From contig JAPOPM010000038.1 of the NCBI GenBank assembly GCA_026712905.1, positions 1 to 64,000 on the forward strand: DNA of 64,000 nt, written 5' to 3'. The stretch is from Deltaproteobacteria bacterium (GTDB lineage Bacteria > Desulfobacterota > Binatia > UBA9968 > JAJDTQ01). Under the pieces are notes generated by a model, which was given only the letters and a program-made list of their open reading frames with translations, ran no database searches and had not been told where the DNA came from. Both the position numbers and the translations under genes were made by a program. Each line of letters opens with the position of its first letter. Positions within the stretch are counted from its first letter, which is position 1. Positions 15,457 through 22,826 of the stretch are shown here, piece by piece.

Positions 15457-16317
15457 ATGGCAACATTGACCGCCCTGGCAGCCGCGTTCTTCTTCGGCTC
15501 CGCCCATATCCTGGTGCGCTACGGCATGCGCACGGGCTCCACCACCACCGCCATCACCTTCAACATCATCACCATGGGCACGGTGCTGCTGGCGGTCATG
15601 GGTCCCTTGGCCGAATGGTCGCAGGCGTCGGTGCCCGCGGTGGGCTGGTTCATGTTCGCCGGGGCGGTGGCGCCGCTCACCACCCAGTTCCTGTTCTACG
15701 CGGCCATCTCCCGGGTCGGCGTGGCCCGCGCCTCGCCGCTCAGGAACACCTCGCCGCTGTTCGCGGGCGTGGTGGCGGTGGCGTGGCTGGGCGAGCAATG
15801 GACCCTGACGCTGCTCGGCGGCACCATGCTGATCATCCTGGGTGCGACGATTCTGGGGATGCGCGACGCCAAGGCGCTCACGGCCTTCCGCAAGCGCGAC
15901 CTCCTTCTCGCCATCGGCGCGTCGATCCTGGGAGGCATCGCCAGTCCCATTCGCAAGTTCGGCTATTCGATGATCACATCGGTGCCGCTGGCGGTCAGTC
16001 TGACGATCATGGGGAGTGTCAGCGGCCTGTTGGTCTACCTGGTAGCCGCGCGGGGCTACCGCGACCTGAACTTCAACCGCGGGGCGGTGATGTGGTTCGG
16101 CCTTTCGGGCATGGTGACGAGCTGCGGCATCACGTCCTACATGCTGGCCCTGAGCCGCGGCGACGTCGTGCTGGTGGACCCCCTGATCGCCACCACGCCG
16201 CTGTTCTCGGTGGCCTTCACCCACCTGCTGCTGAGGGACCACGAACGGGTCACCTCCAAGGCGGTCATCGGCGCGCTGATGATCTGCGCGGGCGGCGTGG
16301 TGCTGACGGCGTTCTGA
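15457..16317 (+). CDS. EamA/DMT-superfamily transporter
   Basis: 286 residues with about ten hydrophobic segments in two repeats of five, as usual for EamA exporters. The end of each repeat shows the typical pattern: FAGVVAVAWLGEQWT in the first and PLFSVAFTHLLLRDHERV in the second. Substrate cannot be predicted. ATG 15457 is preferred over an in-frame TTG two codons earlier. The gene is divergent from the TAXI-like gene, with 215 bases between them that show no clear element, and is followed by an interspersed repeat patch. Confidence 0.85.
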   Translation: MATLTALAAAFFFGSAHILVRYGMRTGSTTTAITFNIITMGTVLLAVMGPLAEWSQASVPAVGWFMFAGAVAPLTTQFLFYAAISRVGVARASPLRNTSPLFAGVVAVAWLGEQWTLTLLGGTMLIILGATILGMRDAKALTAFRKRDLLLAIGASILGGIASPIRKFGYSMITSVPLAVSLTIMGSVSGLLVYLVAARGYRDLNFNRGAVMWFGLSGMVTSCGITSYMLALSRGDVVLVDPLIATTPLFSVAFTHLLLRDHERVTSKAVIGALMICAGGVVLTAF

Positions 16318-16336
16318 TGGCGCCAACGCCTGAATC

Positions 16337-16457
16337 GTCATTCCCGTGAAAGCGACTGCGTCAATGCTCCGGTCGGCCAGGAGACGGCACGGCCCTCCGG
16401 AAGGTCATTCCCGTGAAAGCGGCTGCGTCAATGCTCCGGTCGGCCAGGAGACGGCAC
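16337..16457. repeat. Two 54-base direct repeats, 67-base period
   Basis: Copies at 16337-16390 and 16404-16457 differ at one base. Each begins GTCATTCCCGTGAAAGCG, the same head as the palindromic repeats that follow, so this is a degenerate part of the interspersed family present at four places in the window. Confidence 0.85.
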
Positions 16458-16561
16458 ACGTCATTCCCGCGGAAGCGGGAATCCAGGGGCAGTGGAGGGG
16501 CACTACGGCGGCGTTTCCCCACCTCACCACCCCTGGATTCCCGCTTCCGCGGGAATGACGT
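16458..16561. repeat. 32-base perfect inverted repeat, interspersed family
   Basis: Arms 16458-16489 and 16530-16561 are exact reverse complements separated by 40 bases. Each arm contains a small internal palindrome (ATTCCCGC ... GCGGGAAT). The same 29-base core recurs at 17404-17432 and 60663-60691. The structure could fold into a long hairpin in RNA or be the two ends of a small non-autonomous element. Confidence 0.85.
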
Positions 16562-16574
16562 TCCATTACGTAGG

Positions 16575-16651
16575 TGCCTCATGAGTCTTGACACAGATGT
16601 TTCTCGGGAATGACGATTCGAGGGAGCTCTGCCTCATGAGTCTTGACACAG
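16575..16651. repeat. Two 22-base direct repeats
   Basis: Copies at 16575-16596 and 16630-16651 read TGCCTCATGAGTCTTGACAC plus AG. A related version is at 17448-17468 (TTGCCTCACGGGTCTTGACA), so the unit belongs to the same repeat family. The second copy covers the extended TTG start of the NUDIX frame. Confidence 0.8.
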
Positions 16652-16723
16652 CTCGCTGCGCGGAAACGATGTTCCAGGGCTCCGGTTGACAAGGCCAAAC
16701 ACCGCCCGCTACCGTCCCGTCCT

Positions 16724-17230
16724 GTGGATCCGGGCGATGAAATCATAGCCATCGTGGACGAGGACAACCGTGTCGTGGGGTCCGCGCCGCGGCGGGAGAT
16801 GCGCGCGCGGCGGCTGCCGCACCGGAGTACCTACATCCTGGTCTTCAACTCAGCCGGCGAAGTCTATGTGCAGAAACGCACCCTGACCAAGGACGTGTTC
16901 CCTGGATACTACGATCCCGCGGCCGGCGGCGTGGTGCTGGCGGGCGAGAGCTACCTCGATGGGGCGAAGCGCGAGCTCGAGGAAGAAATGGGCATCCGTG
17001 ACGTCCCGCTGGAGAGCCTGTTCGAGTTCTACCATGCCGACGACCACAGCCGTGTCTGGGGCGCGGCCTACCGTTGCGTCTACGACGGACCGGTGACCCT
17101 CCAGGAGGAAGAAGTAGAGAGCGGCTCGTTCATGCCCGTGGACGCGGTCTTCGAGGCCGCGGCGATCCAGCCCTTCACGCCGGACGGCCTGTACGTGCTG
17201 CGGCGCTACACGGAATCGGTCCGCGACTGA
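16724..17230 (+). CDS. NUDIX hydrolase, YfcD-like
   Basis: 168 residues from GTG 16724. The Nudix box is seen as GESYLDGAKRELEEEMG (G5xE7-REUxEE pattern) near residue 78, preceded by GYYDPAAGGVV. The start DEIIAIVDEDNRVVGSAPR is typical of the isopentenyl-diphosphate isomerase-like/YfcD group, which hydrolyse or rearrange diphosphate substrates. An in-frame TTG at 16643 would extend the protein by 27 residues, but that part is repeat-derived sequence and not conserved in kind. No good ribosome site is seen for either start, so the repeat insertion may have replaced the native leader. Confidence 0.8.
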   Translation: MDPGDEIIAIVDEDNRVVGSAPRREMRARRLPHRSTYILVFNSAGEVYVQKRTLTKDVFPGYYDPAAGGVVLAGESYLDGAKRELEEEMGIRDVPLESLFEFYHADDHSRVWGAAYRCVYDGPVTLQEEEVESGSFMPVDAVFEAAAIQPFTPDGLYVLRRYTESVRD

Positions 17231-17318
17231 CCTGATCCCCTCTCGGTCCCTGGATTCCCGCTTCCCAGGGTGTGTCAAAACTCCATTCGAACGAGAAATG
17301 GCAACGACATCCCATACC

Positions 17319-17368
17319 GTCATTCCCGCGAAAGCTTGCCCTCGACCCCGATCGGGGGCGGGAATCCA
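17319..17368. repeat. 50-base repeat identical (inverted) to 50634-50683
   Basis: This 50-base unit contains the palindrome CCCCGATCGGGG and ends in the family arms. It is an exact reverse complement of 50634-50683, more than 33 kb away. Part of the interspersed repeat patch 17250-17490 that fills most of the 413 bases between the NUDIX gene and tmk. Confidence 0.9.
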
Positions 17369-17403
17369 TGGGTTGGGAGGGGCCAAACGGGCGTGTTTCC
17401 CCG

Positions 17404-17486
17404 CCTGGATTCCCGCTTCCGCGGGAATGACGTTCCGTAGGGTCCTTGCCTCACGGGTCTTGACACAGCCTGTCTCGCGGGAATGA
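17404..17486. repeat. Interspersed palindromic repeat copy
   Basis: Positions 17404-17432 match the 29-base core at 16532-16560 exactly, followed by the TTGCCTCACGGGTCTTGACA module and a terminal CGCGGGAATGACG. The order core, spacer, TTGACACAG module, GGGAATGACG tail is the same as at 16532-16614, which defines the full unit as about 83 bases. Confidence 0.85.
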
Positions 17487-17579
17487 CGACTCCGGGCGTT
17501 GATGCCGGTTCTCATCCGACCGGAGTCTGTGACACGGCCTGATTTGCCGCTCTCTCGAAGAGATCTCCCTTGGCCGCCG

Positions 17580-17609
17580 TTGGGCAGCCGTCCCGTTCTC
17601 GTGTAATAT
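17580..17609 (+). promoter_or_regulatory. Predicted promoter of tmk
   Basis: A weak -35 TTGGGC (17580-17585) and a good -10 TAATAT (17604-17609) are 18 bases apart, 35 bases ahead of the tmk start. Read from pattern only. Confidence 0.45.
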
Positions 17610-17619
17610 TCTTCTCATA

Positions 17620-17635
17620 CGGGGGTGCTCCCCCG
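17620..17635 (+). promoter_or_regulatory. GC hairpin just before the tmk start codon
   Basis: CGGGGG-TGCT-CCCCCG, a six-pair stem and four-base loop, ends eight bases before ATG 17644, where a ribosome site would be expected. It could limit translation initiation; this is inference. Confidence 0.4.
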
Positions 17636-17643
17636 ACCATGGA

Positions 17644-18297
17644 ATGCTGCGTTTTTTGACCATCGAGGGCGGCGACGGATCGGGGAAAAGCCGTCAAATC
17701 CGGCTGCTCGACGAGTATCTGGGCGCGCGGCAAGTACCGCGGCTGATGACCCGGGAGCCGGGCGACACGCCGCTGGGCAAGGAGTTGCGCAGGCTCCTGC
17801 TGGAGCGCGGCCCGCGGCTGCTTTCCCGGGAGGCCGAGCTGTTCATGATACTGGCCGACCGGGCGCAGCACGTCCGGGAGGTGGTCCGGCCCGCCCTGGA
17901 ACAGGGCAAGCTGGTGGTGTCCGACCGTTTCACCGATTCCACCCTGGCCTACCAGGGTTACGGGCGGGGCATGGACCTGGACCTGCTGCGGCGGTTGAAC
18001 CACGAGGCGACGGGCGGGACGATGCCCGAGCTGACGATCGTGCTGGACTGCCCCGTGGAGGTGGCGCTGGCACGGGCGGCCGAGCGGGCGGACCCGCGGG
18101 CGGCGCGCGAAGACCGGTTCGAGGCCGAGGGCACCGCCTTCCAGCGCCGGGTACGCGACGGGTTCCTCAAGCTGGCCGAGGCGGATCCGGAGCGCTATCG
18201 GGTTGTGCATTCGGAAGGCCCGGTCGAGACAACCCAGGAACAGGTGCGGCGCATCGTAGCGGAATGGCTTGACGGGTACGCGGCGGCCAGCGGGTAA
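17644..18297 (+). CDS. tmk: Thymidylate kinase
   Basis: 217 residues. P-loop EGGDGSGKS at residues 8-16, the DR motif SDRFTDSTLAYQG near 100, and the lid region near 145-160 (RAAREDRFEAEG). Phosphorylates dTMP to dTDP in the cytoplasm. First gene of a plus-strand run with holB, metG, tatD and aroE, an order seen in many bacteria (tmk-holB-tatD). A decoy ATG at 17639 is in another frame and ends quickly; ATG 17644 gives the normal N-terminus FLTIEGGDG. Confidence 0.96.
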   Translation: MLRFLTIEGGDGSGKSRQIRLLDEYLGARQVPRLMTREPGDTPLGKELRRLLLERGPRLLSREAELFMILADRAQHVREVVRPALEQGKLVVSDRFTDSTLAYQGYGRGMDLDLLRRLNHEATGGTMPELTIVLDCPVEVALARAAERADPRAAREDRFEAEGTAFQRRVRDGFLKLAEADPERYRVVHSEGPVETTQEQVRRIVAEWLDGYAAASG

Positions 18298-18388
18298 CCT
18301 CCGCGGACGGTGTGATCAATTTGGCGCAGGACGTTGGCGTGTGGACCATCGAGTCCAGTGACGGCGCTCCCGTGGTGATGTTCGGATA

Positions 18389-19381
18389 ATGCTGCTTGGC
18401 TTCCATGATATCATCGGCCACGAAGGGCAGATCGCGTTGCTGCGGCGCGCCGTCGAACGGGACCGGCTGCACCATGCCTACCTGTTCGTCGGCCCGGAAG
18501 GGACGGGGAAGCGCACCGTCGCCACGGCCCTGACGGCGGCGGTTCAGTGTTCCGCCGGCACCGGCGATGCCTGCGGGGACTGCTCGGCCTGCCGGGCCGT
18601 CGAGCACGACAACCACCCGGACGTGCACTGGCTGGCGCCGCGCAAGGGCAAGCGCGACATCACCATCGAGCAGGTGCGGGAGCTGCAGCAACAGTTGGCG
18701 CTGCACCGCTTCAACGGCAAGAAGAAGGTCGCCGTCATCGACCCGTTGACGCTCATGAACCTGCACGCCCAGAACGCGCTGCTCAAGACGCTGGAGGAGC
18801 CGCCGGACCATTCGCTGCTGATCCTCATCGCCGAGAGCACCGGCGGCGTGCTGCCCACGGTGCTGTCGCGCTGCCTGCGGCTGCCCTTCTTTCCCCTGAC
18901 GGTGGAGCAGGTGGCGGCCATCGTGGCGCGGCGCGAGGGGCTTTCCGAGGACCGGGCGATGTTGCTGGCCAGTCTCAGCTACGGGAGCCTCGGCAAGGCG
19001 CTGGCGGGAGAGGACGAGGCGCTCCTGGAACAGCGCCGGGAGTGCTTCCGCCGGCTGGCGGGCCTCTCACCGGACGACGCGCGCGGCATCTCGGAGCTGG
19101 CCGAGGAGATGGGCAAGGACCGGGAGCAGGCCCTGCGTTTCCTGGACTGGGTGCGGGGGTGGCTGCGGGACATCATGGTGCTGCAGGTCACGGGCTCGGC
19201 CGCCACCGTGTGCAACCGGGACCTGCTGGAGCCGCTCCAGAGGGCCGCCGGCGCCCGGCGCGTGCAGGACTCCACCGCCGCCATGGCCGAGATCGACAAC
19301 GCGACCCGGTCGATTAACCGGAACTTCAACCGGCGCATGGTGCTGGAGGGCTTCATTCCCGGTATCTTGAGCCAAGAATAG
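18389..19381 (+). CDS. holB: DNA polymerase III delta-prime subunit
   Basis: 330 residues. Clamp-loader AAA+ ATPase fold: FVGPEGTGKRT at 33-43 (a near-canonical Walker A), a zinc module with CGDCSAC near 62, and KTLEEPPDHSLLILIAES near 140. It is part of the sliding-clamp loader complex. The presence of the zinc module and PEGTGK motif leaves little doubt. It follows tmk by 91 bases and precedes metG by 64 bases. Confidence 0.93.
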   Translation: MLLGFHDIIGHEGQIALLRRAVERDRLHHAYLFVGPEGTGKRTVATALTAAVQCSAGTGDACGDCSACRAVEHDNHPDVHWLAPRKGKRDITIEQVRELQQQLALHRFNGKKKVAVIDPLTLMNLHAQNALLKTLEEPPDHSLLILIAESTGGVLPTVLSRCLRLPFFPLTVEQVAAIVARREGLSEDRAMLLASLSYGSLGKALAGEDEALLEQRRECFRRLAGLSPDDARGISELAEEMGKDREQALRFLDWVRGWLRDIMVLQVTGSAATVCNRDLLEPLQRAAGARRVQDSTAAMAEIDNATRSINRNFNRRMVLEGFIPGILSQE

Positions 19382-19445
19382 GCTACCGCTGACATAGGCT
19401 ACCGCTGACGCGCAGACATCAGACCGAGGGGACCGCACCACCACC

Positions 19446-20987
19446 ATGGACCGGATATACTTCACCACGCCGATCTACTATGTGAACGCCCAGCCGCACC
19501 TCGGGCACACGTACACGACCATTATCGCGGACACGCTGAAGCGCTACCACCGGATGCGCGGCCGGGACGTGTTCTTCCTCACCGGCACCGACGAACACGG
19601 CGACAAGATCGCCCAGGCGGCGGCCGCGGACGACATCGACCCCAAGGCCTACGCGGACCGGATCAGCGGGCTGTTCCGCTCCACCTGGGACACCTGCGGA
19701 ATCGCCTACGACTACTTCATCCGCACCACCGACGACTACCACAAGGCCACGGTGAGCCGGATCCTCCAGCACATCTACGACGCCGGCGACATCTACTTCG
19801 GGGAGTACGGCGGGTACTACTGCTACGGCTGCGAGCGTTTCTACACCGAGAAGGAGTTGCAGGACGGCAAGTGTCCGGACCACCAGACCGAGGCCGCCTT
19901 CATCGAGGAGAAGAACTACTTCTTCCGCATGGGCAAGTACCAGGACCGGCTGCTCGATCAGCTCGAGAAGGACCCCGATTTCGTGACGCCGTCGAGCTAC
20001 CGCGCGGAGGTGCTGTCGCTCTTGCGCGAGCCCCTGGAAGACCTGTGCATCTCCCGGCCCAAGAGCCGGCTGCAATGGGGCATCCCGTTGCCCTTCGACC
20101 AGGACTACGTCACCTACGTGTGGTTCGACGCGCTCATCAACTACGTGAGCGCGCTGGAACACAAGGGCGCGGGGTCCTTCGACGCCTACTGGCCCTGCTG
20201 CAACCACATCATCGCCAAGGACATCCTCAAGCCTCACGCCATCTACTGGCCCACCATGCTCATGGCCGCGGGCCTGCCGCTCTACCACCGGCTCAACGTG
20301 CACGGCTACTGGATCATGGACAAGGGCAAGATGTCCAAGAGTCTGGGCAACGTCATCCGCCCGCTCGACATGAAGGAGCGCTACGGCATGGACGCGTTCC
20401 GCTACTACCTGCTGCGGGAGATGGTGTTCGGCCAGGACGCCGCCTTCTCGATGGACGCGTTCATCAACCGGGTCAACGCCGATCTCGCCAACAACTTCGG
20501 CAACCTGGTGAGCCGCGTTCTCGCCATGCAGAAACGCTACTTCGGCGGGGTGGTCCAGCCCATGGGCGACGGCGAACGTGCCGAGGACCGGGAGCTCAAG
20601 GAGGCCTTCCAGGAAGCGGCCGAGAGCGTAGACCGGTACATGGAGGACATGGCTTTCCACCGGGCACTGGAATCGATCTTCGCCGCCCTGGACCGCACCA
20701 ACCAGTACATCGTGCAGACCGCGCCCTTCACCCTGGTCAAGGACCCCGACCAGAAGCCGCGCGTGGGCGAGATCCTGCACAACGTACTGGAGAGCGTGCG
20801 CCTCACCGGCGAGTTGCTGAGCCCGTTCCTGCCCGAGACCGGCGCGGCGGTACGGGAACTCCTGGGGTTACCCGCCACCGACGGCCTCCGCACCGAGTGG
20901 GGCGGCTCGTTCCCCGAGGGGCACGCGGTGCAGGCGCCGCGGATACTGTTTCCGAGGATCGAGGAAACGGAGGACGACGGAGAGTGA
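19446..20987 (+). CDS. metG: Methionyl-tRNA synthetase
   Basis: 513 residues, the short form without the C-terminal EMAP/tRNA-binding domain. Class I motifs are seen: PHLGH at 17-21 and KMSKS near 298. A single zinc knuckle is seen near 125 (CYGC then CPDH). Charges tRNA-Met with methionine. The stop overlaps the tatD start (GTGA), so the two are translationally coupled. Confidence 0.96.
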   Translation: MDRIYFTTPIYYVNAQPHLGHTYTTIIADTLKRYHRMRGRDVFFLTGTDEHGDKIAQAAAADDIDPKAYADRISGLFRSTWDTCGIAYDYFIRTTDDYHKATVSRILQHIYDAGDIYFGEYGGYYCYGCERFYTEKELQDGKCPDHQTEAAFIEEKNYFFRMGKYQDRLLDQLEKDPDFVTPSSYRAEVLSLLREPLEDLCISRPKSRLQWGIPLPFDQDYVTYVWFDALINYVSALEHKGAGSFDAYWPCCNHIIAKDILKPHAIYWPTMLMAAGLPLYHRLNVHGYWIMDKGKMSKSLGNVIRPLDMKERYGMDAFRYYLLREMVFGQDAAFSMDAFINRVNADLANNFGNLVSRVLAMQKRYFGGVVQPMGDGERAEDRELKEAFQEAAESVDRYMEDMAFHRALESIFAALDRTNQYIVQTAPFTLVKDPDQKPRVGEILHNVLESVRLTGELLSPFLPETGAAVRELLGLPATDGLRTEWGGSFPEGHAVQAPRILFPRIEETEDDGE

Positions 20988-21799
20988 TCGACACCCACTG
21001 CCACATCCAGACCGAGGAGTTCGACGAGGACCGGGACGCGGTGCTGGAGCGTGCCGCGGAGGCGGGCGTCGACACCCTGATCGTGGTTGGCGGCGCCGGC
21101 GACCTCTCCACCAACGACAAGGCGGTGCGCTTGGCCGAAAAGCACGCGGGTCTCTATGCCACCGTGGGCATGCACCCGCACGACGCCAAGGACGTGGCCG
21201 CGGAAGACATGGCGCGCTTGCGGGACCTGTCACGGCATCCCAAGGTCGTCGCCATCGGCGAGACCGGCCTCGACTTCCACTACGACCACTCGCCCCGGCA
21301 GGTACAGCGCGACATGTTCGAGCGTTTCGCGGCCCTTGCCGTGGAGACCGGGCTGCCCATCGTGGTGCACAACCGGGAATCGGATCGCGAGGTAGCGGAG
21401 ACGATTCGGGGCCGGGGCGGCGGGGCACTTCACGGGGTGATCCACTGCTTCACCAGCGACGCCGCGGCCGCGCGCACGTTCCTCGACCTCGGCTTCTATT
21501 TGTCGTTCTCGGGCATCGTCACCTTCAAGAACGCCGACGGGCTACGGGACGTCGCGCGTCAGGTCCCCACGGACCGGCTGCTCATCGAGACCGACGCGCC
21601 TTTCCTGGCGCCGGTTCCCCGGCGCGGGCGCAGGAACGAGCCCGCCTACGTCCGCTTTGTGGCCGAGACCCTGGCCCAGGTGCGGGGGGTCGGCGTGGAC
21701 GAGATCGCGGACGCCGTTAGCCGCAACGCTCGGATGCTGTTCGCGCTGCCGGCCGACGAAACCGCTGAGGGCCATGCGGTTCATGCAGCCACGGAATGA
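20984..21799 (+). CDS. tatD: TatD-family metal-dependent hydrolase
   Basis: 271 residues from GTG 20984, which overlaps the metG stop by four bases and has GGAGGACG upstream. The metal ligands are seen as DTHCHI at residues 3-8, GETGLDFHYD near 88, VVHNRES near 125, HCFTSD near 151 and ETDAPFLAP near 202. TatD proteins are 3'-5' exonucleases or deoxyribonucleases with a TIM-barrel fold. The tmk-holB-metG-tatD order is common. Confidence 0.94.
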   Translation: MIDTHCHIQTEEFDEDRDAVLERAAEAGVDTLIVVGGAGDLSTNDKAVRLAEKHAGLYATVGMHPHDAKDVAAEDMARLRDLSRHPKVVAIGETGLDFHYDHSPRQVQRDMFERFAALAVETGLPIVVHNRESDREVAETIRGRGGGALHGVIHCFTSDAAAARTFLDLGFYLSFSGIVTFKNADGLRDVARQVPTDRLLIETDAPFLAPVPRRGRRNEPAYVRFVAETLAQVRGVGVDEIADAVSRNARMLFALPADETAEGHAVHAATE

Positions 21800-21868
21800 T
21801 CGCACGGTATTTCGCCATGGATCGGCTCCGGCGACGGAAGGCGTGGCGGTAACCATCGAACCCGAGTC

Positions 21869-22747
21869 ATGATCGACGGCACCACGAAACTGCTGGGCGT
21901 GCTGGGCTGGCCGGTGGAGCACTCCAAATCGCCGGTGATGCACAACGCGGCCATACAAGCCGCCGGCCTGAACGCGTGCTACGTCCCCTTCCCGTGTCGG
22001 CCCGAGGCCCTGGGCGACGTCATCGCCGGCCTGCGCGGCCTCGGGTTTCTCGGGGCCAACCTGACCATCCCGCACAAGCAGGCGGTCATCCCTCACCTCG
22101 ACGGCCTGAGCGAGGAGTCCCGCTTCACCGGGAGCGTCAACACCCTCTACTGGGAAGGCGACCGGCTGATGGGGACCACTACCGACGCCCCGGGCGCCGT
22201 GCTGAACCTCCGCGAAGCCGGTCTTGAACTGGACGGCAGGCGCGTCGTGATCCTCGGCAATGGCGGCGCGGCTCGGGCGCTCGCCTTCGTGCTGGCCCGG
22301 GGCACCTGCGCGGGAACCGGCGGGGTCGACGAGACCTTCCGGTTGCCGGAACTCACCCTGCTGGGCCGGGACGCCGGAAAAGCCGGCGCGCTGGCGCAAG
22401 ACGTTGCGGCGGCCAGCGCGGCAGGCACGGCGGTGCGCTCAGGCCCGCTGACCGATTTCGCCGCCTTCGGTGGAGAAGCCGACCTCATCATCAACTGCAC
22501 ATCGGTGGGCATGGCCCCGGACGTTCGAGGTTGTCCCATCGACCCCGCCCTCCTGGAACCGCGCCACGCCGTCTACGACATCGTCTACCAGCCCCGGGAG
22601 ACCGTGCTCCTCCGGGAGGCCCGACACATGGGATGCCGGACGGTGGAGGGCATCGGCATGCTCGTGCACCAGGGCGCCGCGTCCTTCCGCACCTGGTTCG
22701 GGCGAGATCCGGACACCGCCGTCATGTTCGCGGTACTCGGAGAGTGA
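21869..22747 (+). CDS. aroE: Shikimate dehydrogenase
   Basis: 292 residues. Shikimate-binding HSKSPVMHN near 18-26, the catalytic Lys in TIPHKQAV near 71, and the NADP loop GNGGAARA near 130. Reduces 3-dehydroshikimate to shikimate with NADPH. The substrate-binding motif usually reads GxNTDxxG; here it is GTTTDAPG, so the Asn is Thr while the Asp is kept. Last gene of the tmk run; the accessory island starts 79 bases after its stop. Confidence 0.95.
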   Translation: MIDGTTKLLGVLGWPVEHSKSPVMHNAAIQAAGLNACYVPFPCRPEALGDVIAGLRGLGFLGANLTIPHKQAVIPHLDGLSEESRFTGSVNTLYWEGDRLMGTTTDAPGAVLNLREAGLELDGRRVVILGNGGAARALAFVLARGTCAGTGGVDETFRLPELTLLGRDAGKAGALAQDVAAASAAGTAVRSGPLTDFAAFGGEADLIINCTSVGMAPDVRGCPIDPALLEPRHAVYDIVYQPRETVLLREARHMGCRTVEGIGMLVHQGAASFRTWFGRDPDTAVMFAVLGE

Positions 22748-22826
22748 GACGCAGCACGGTGGCTCGGCGGCGACACGCGTGCGACGCGGAGTTGCGCATC
22801 AATCGTCGACCCGGCCATCAAGACTC

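Noticed and set aside
16337-16660. Possible CRISPR array
   Set aside because: Only two or three imperfect units with mutual inversion and unequal spacing, no cas genes. It fits an interspersed palindromic repeat family.
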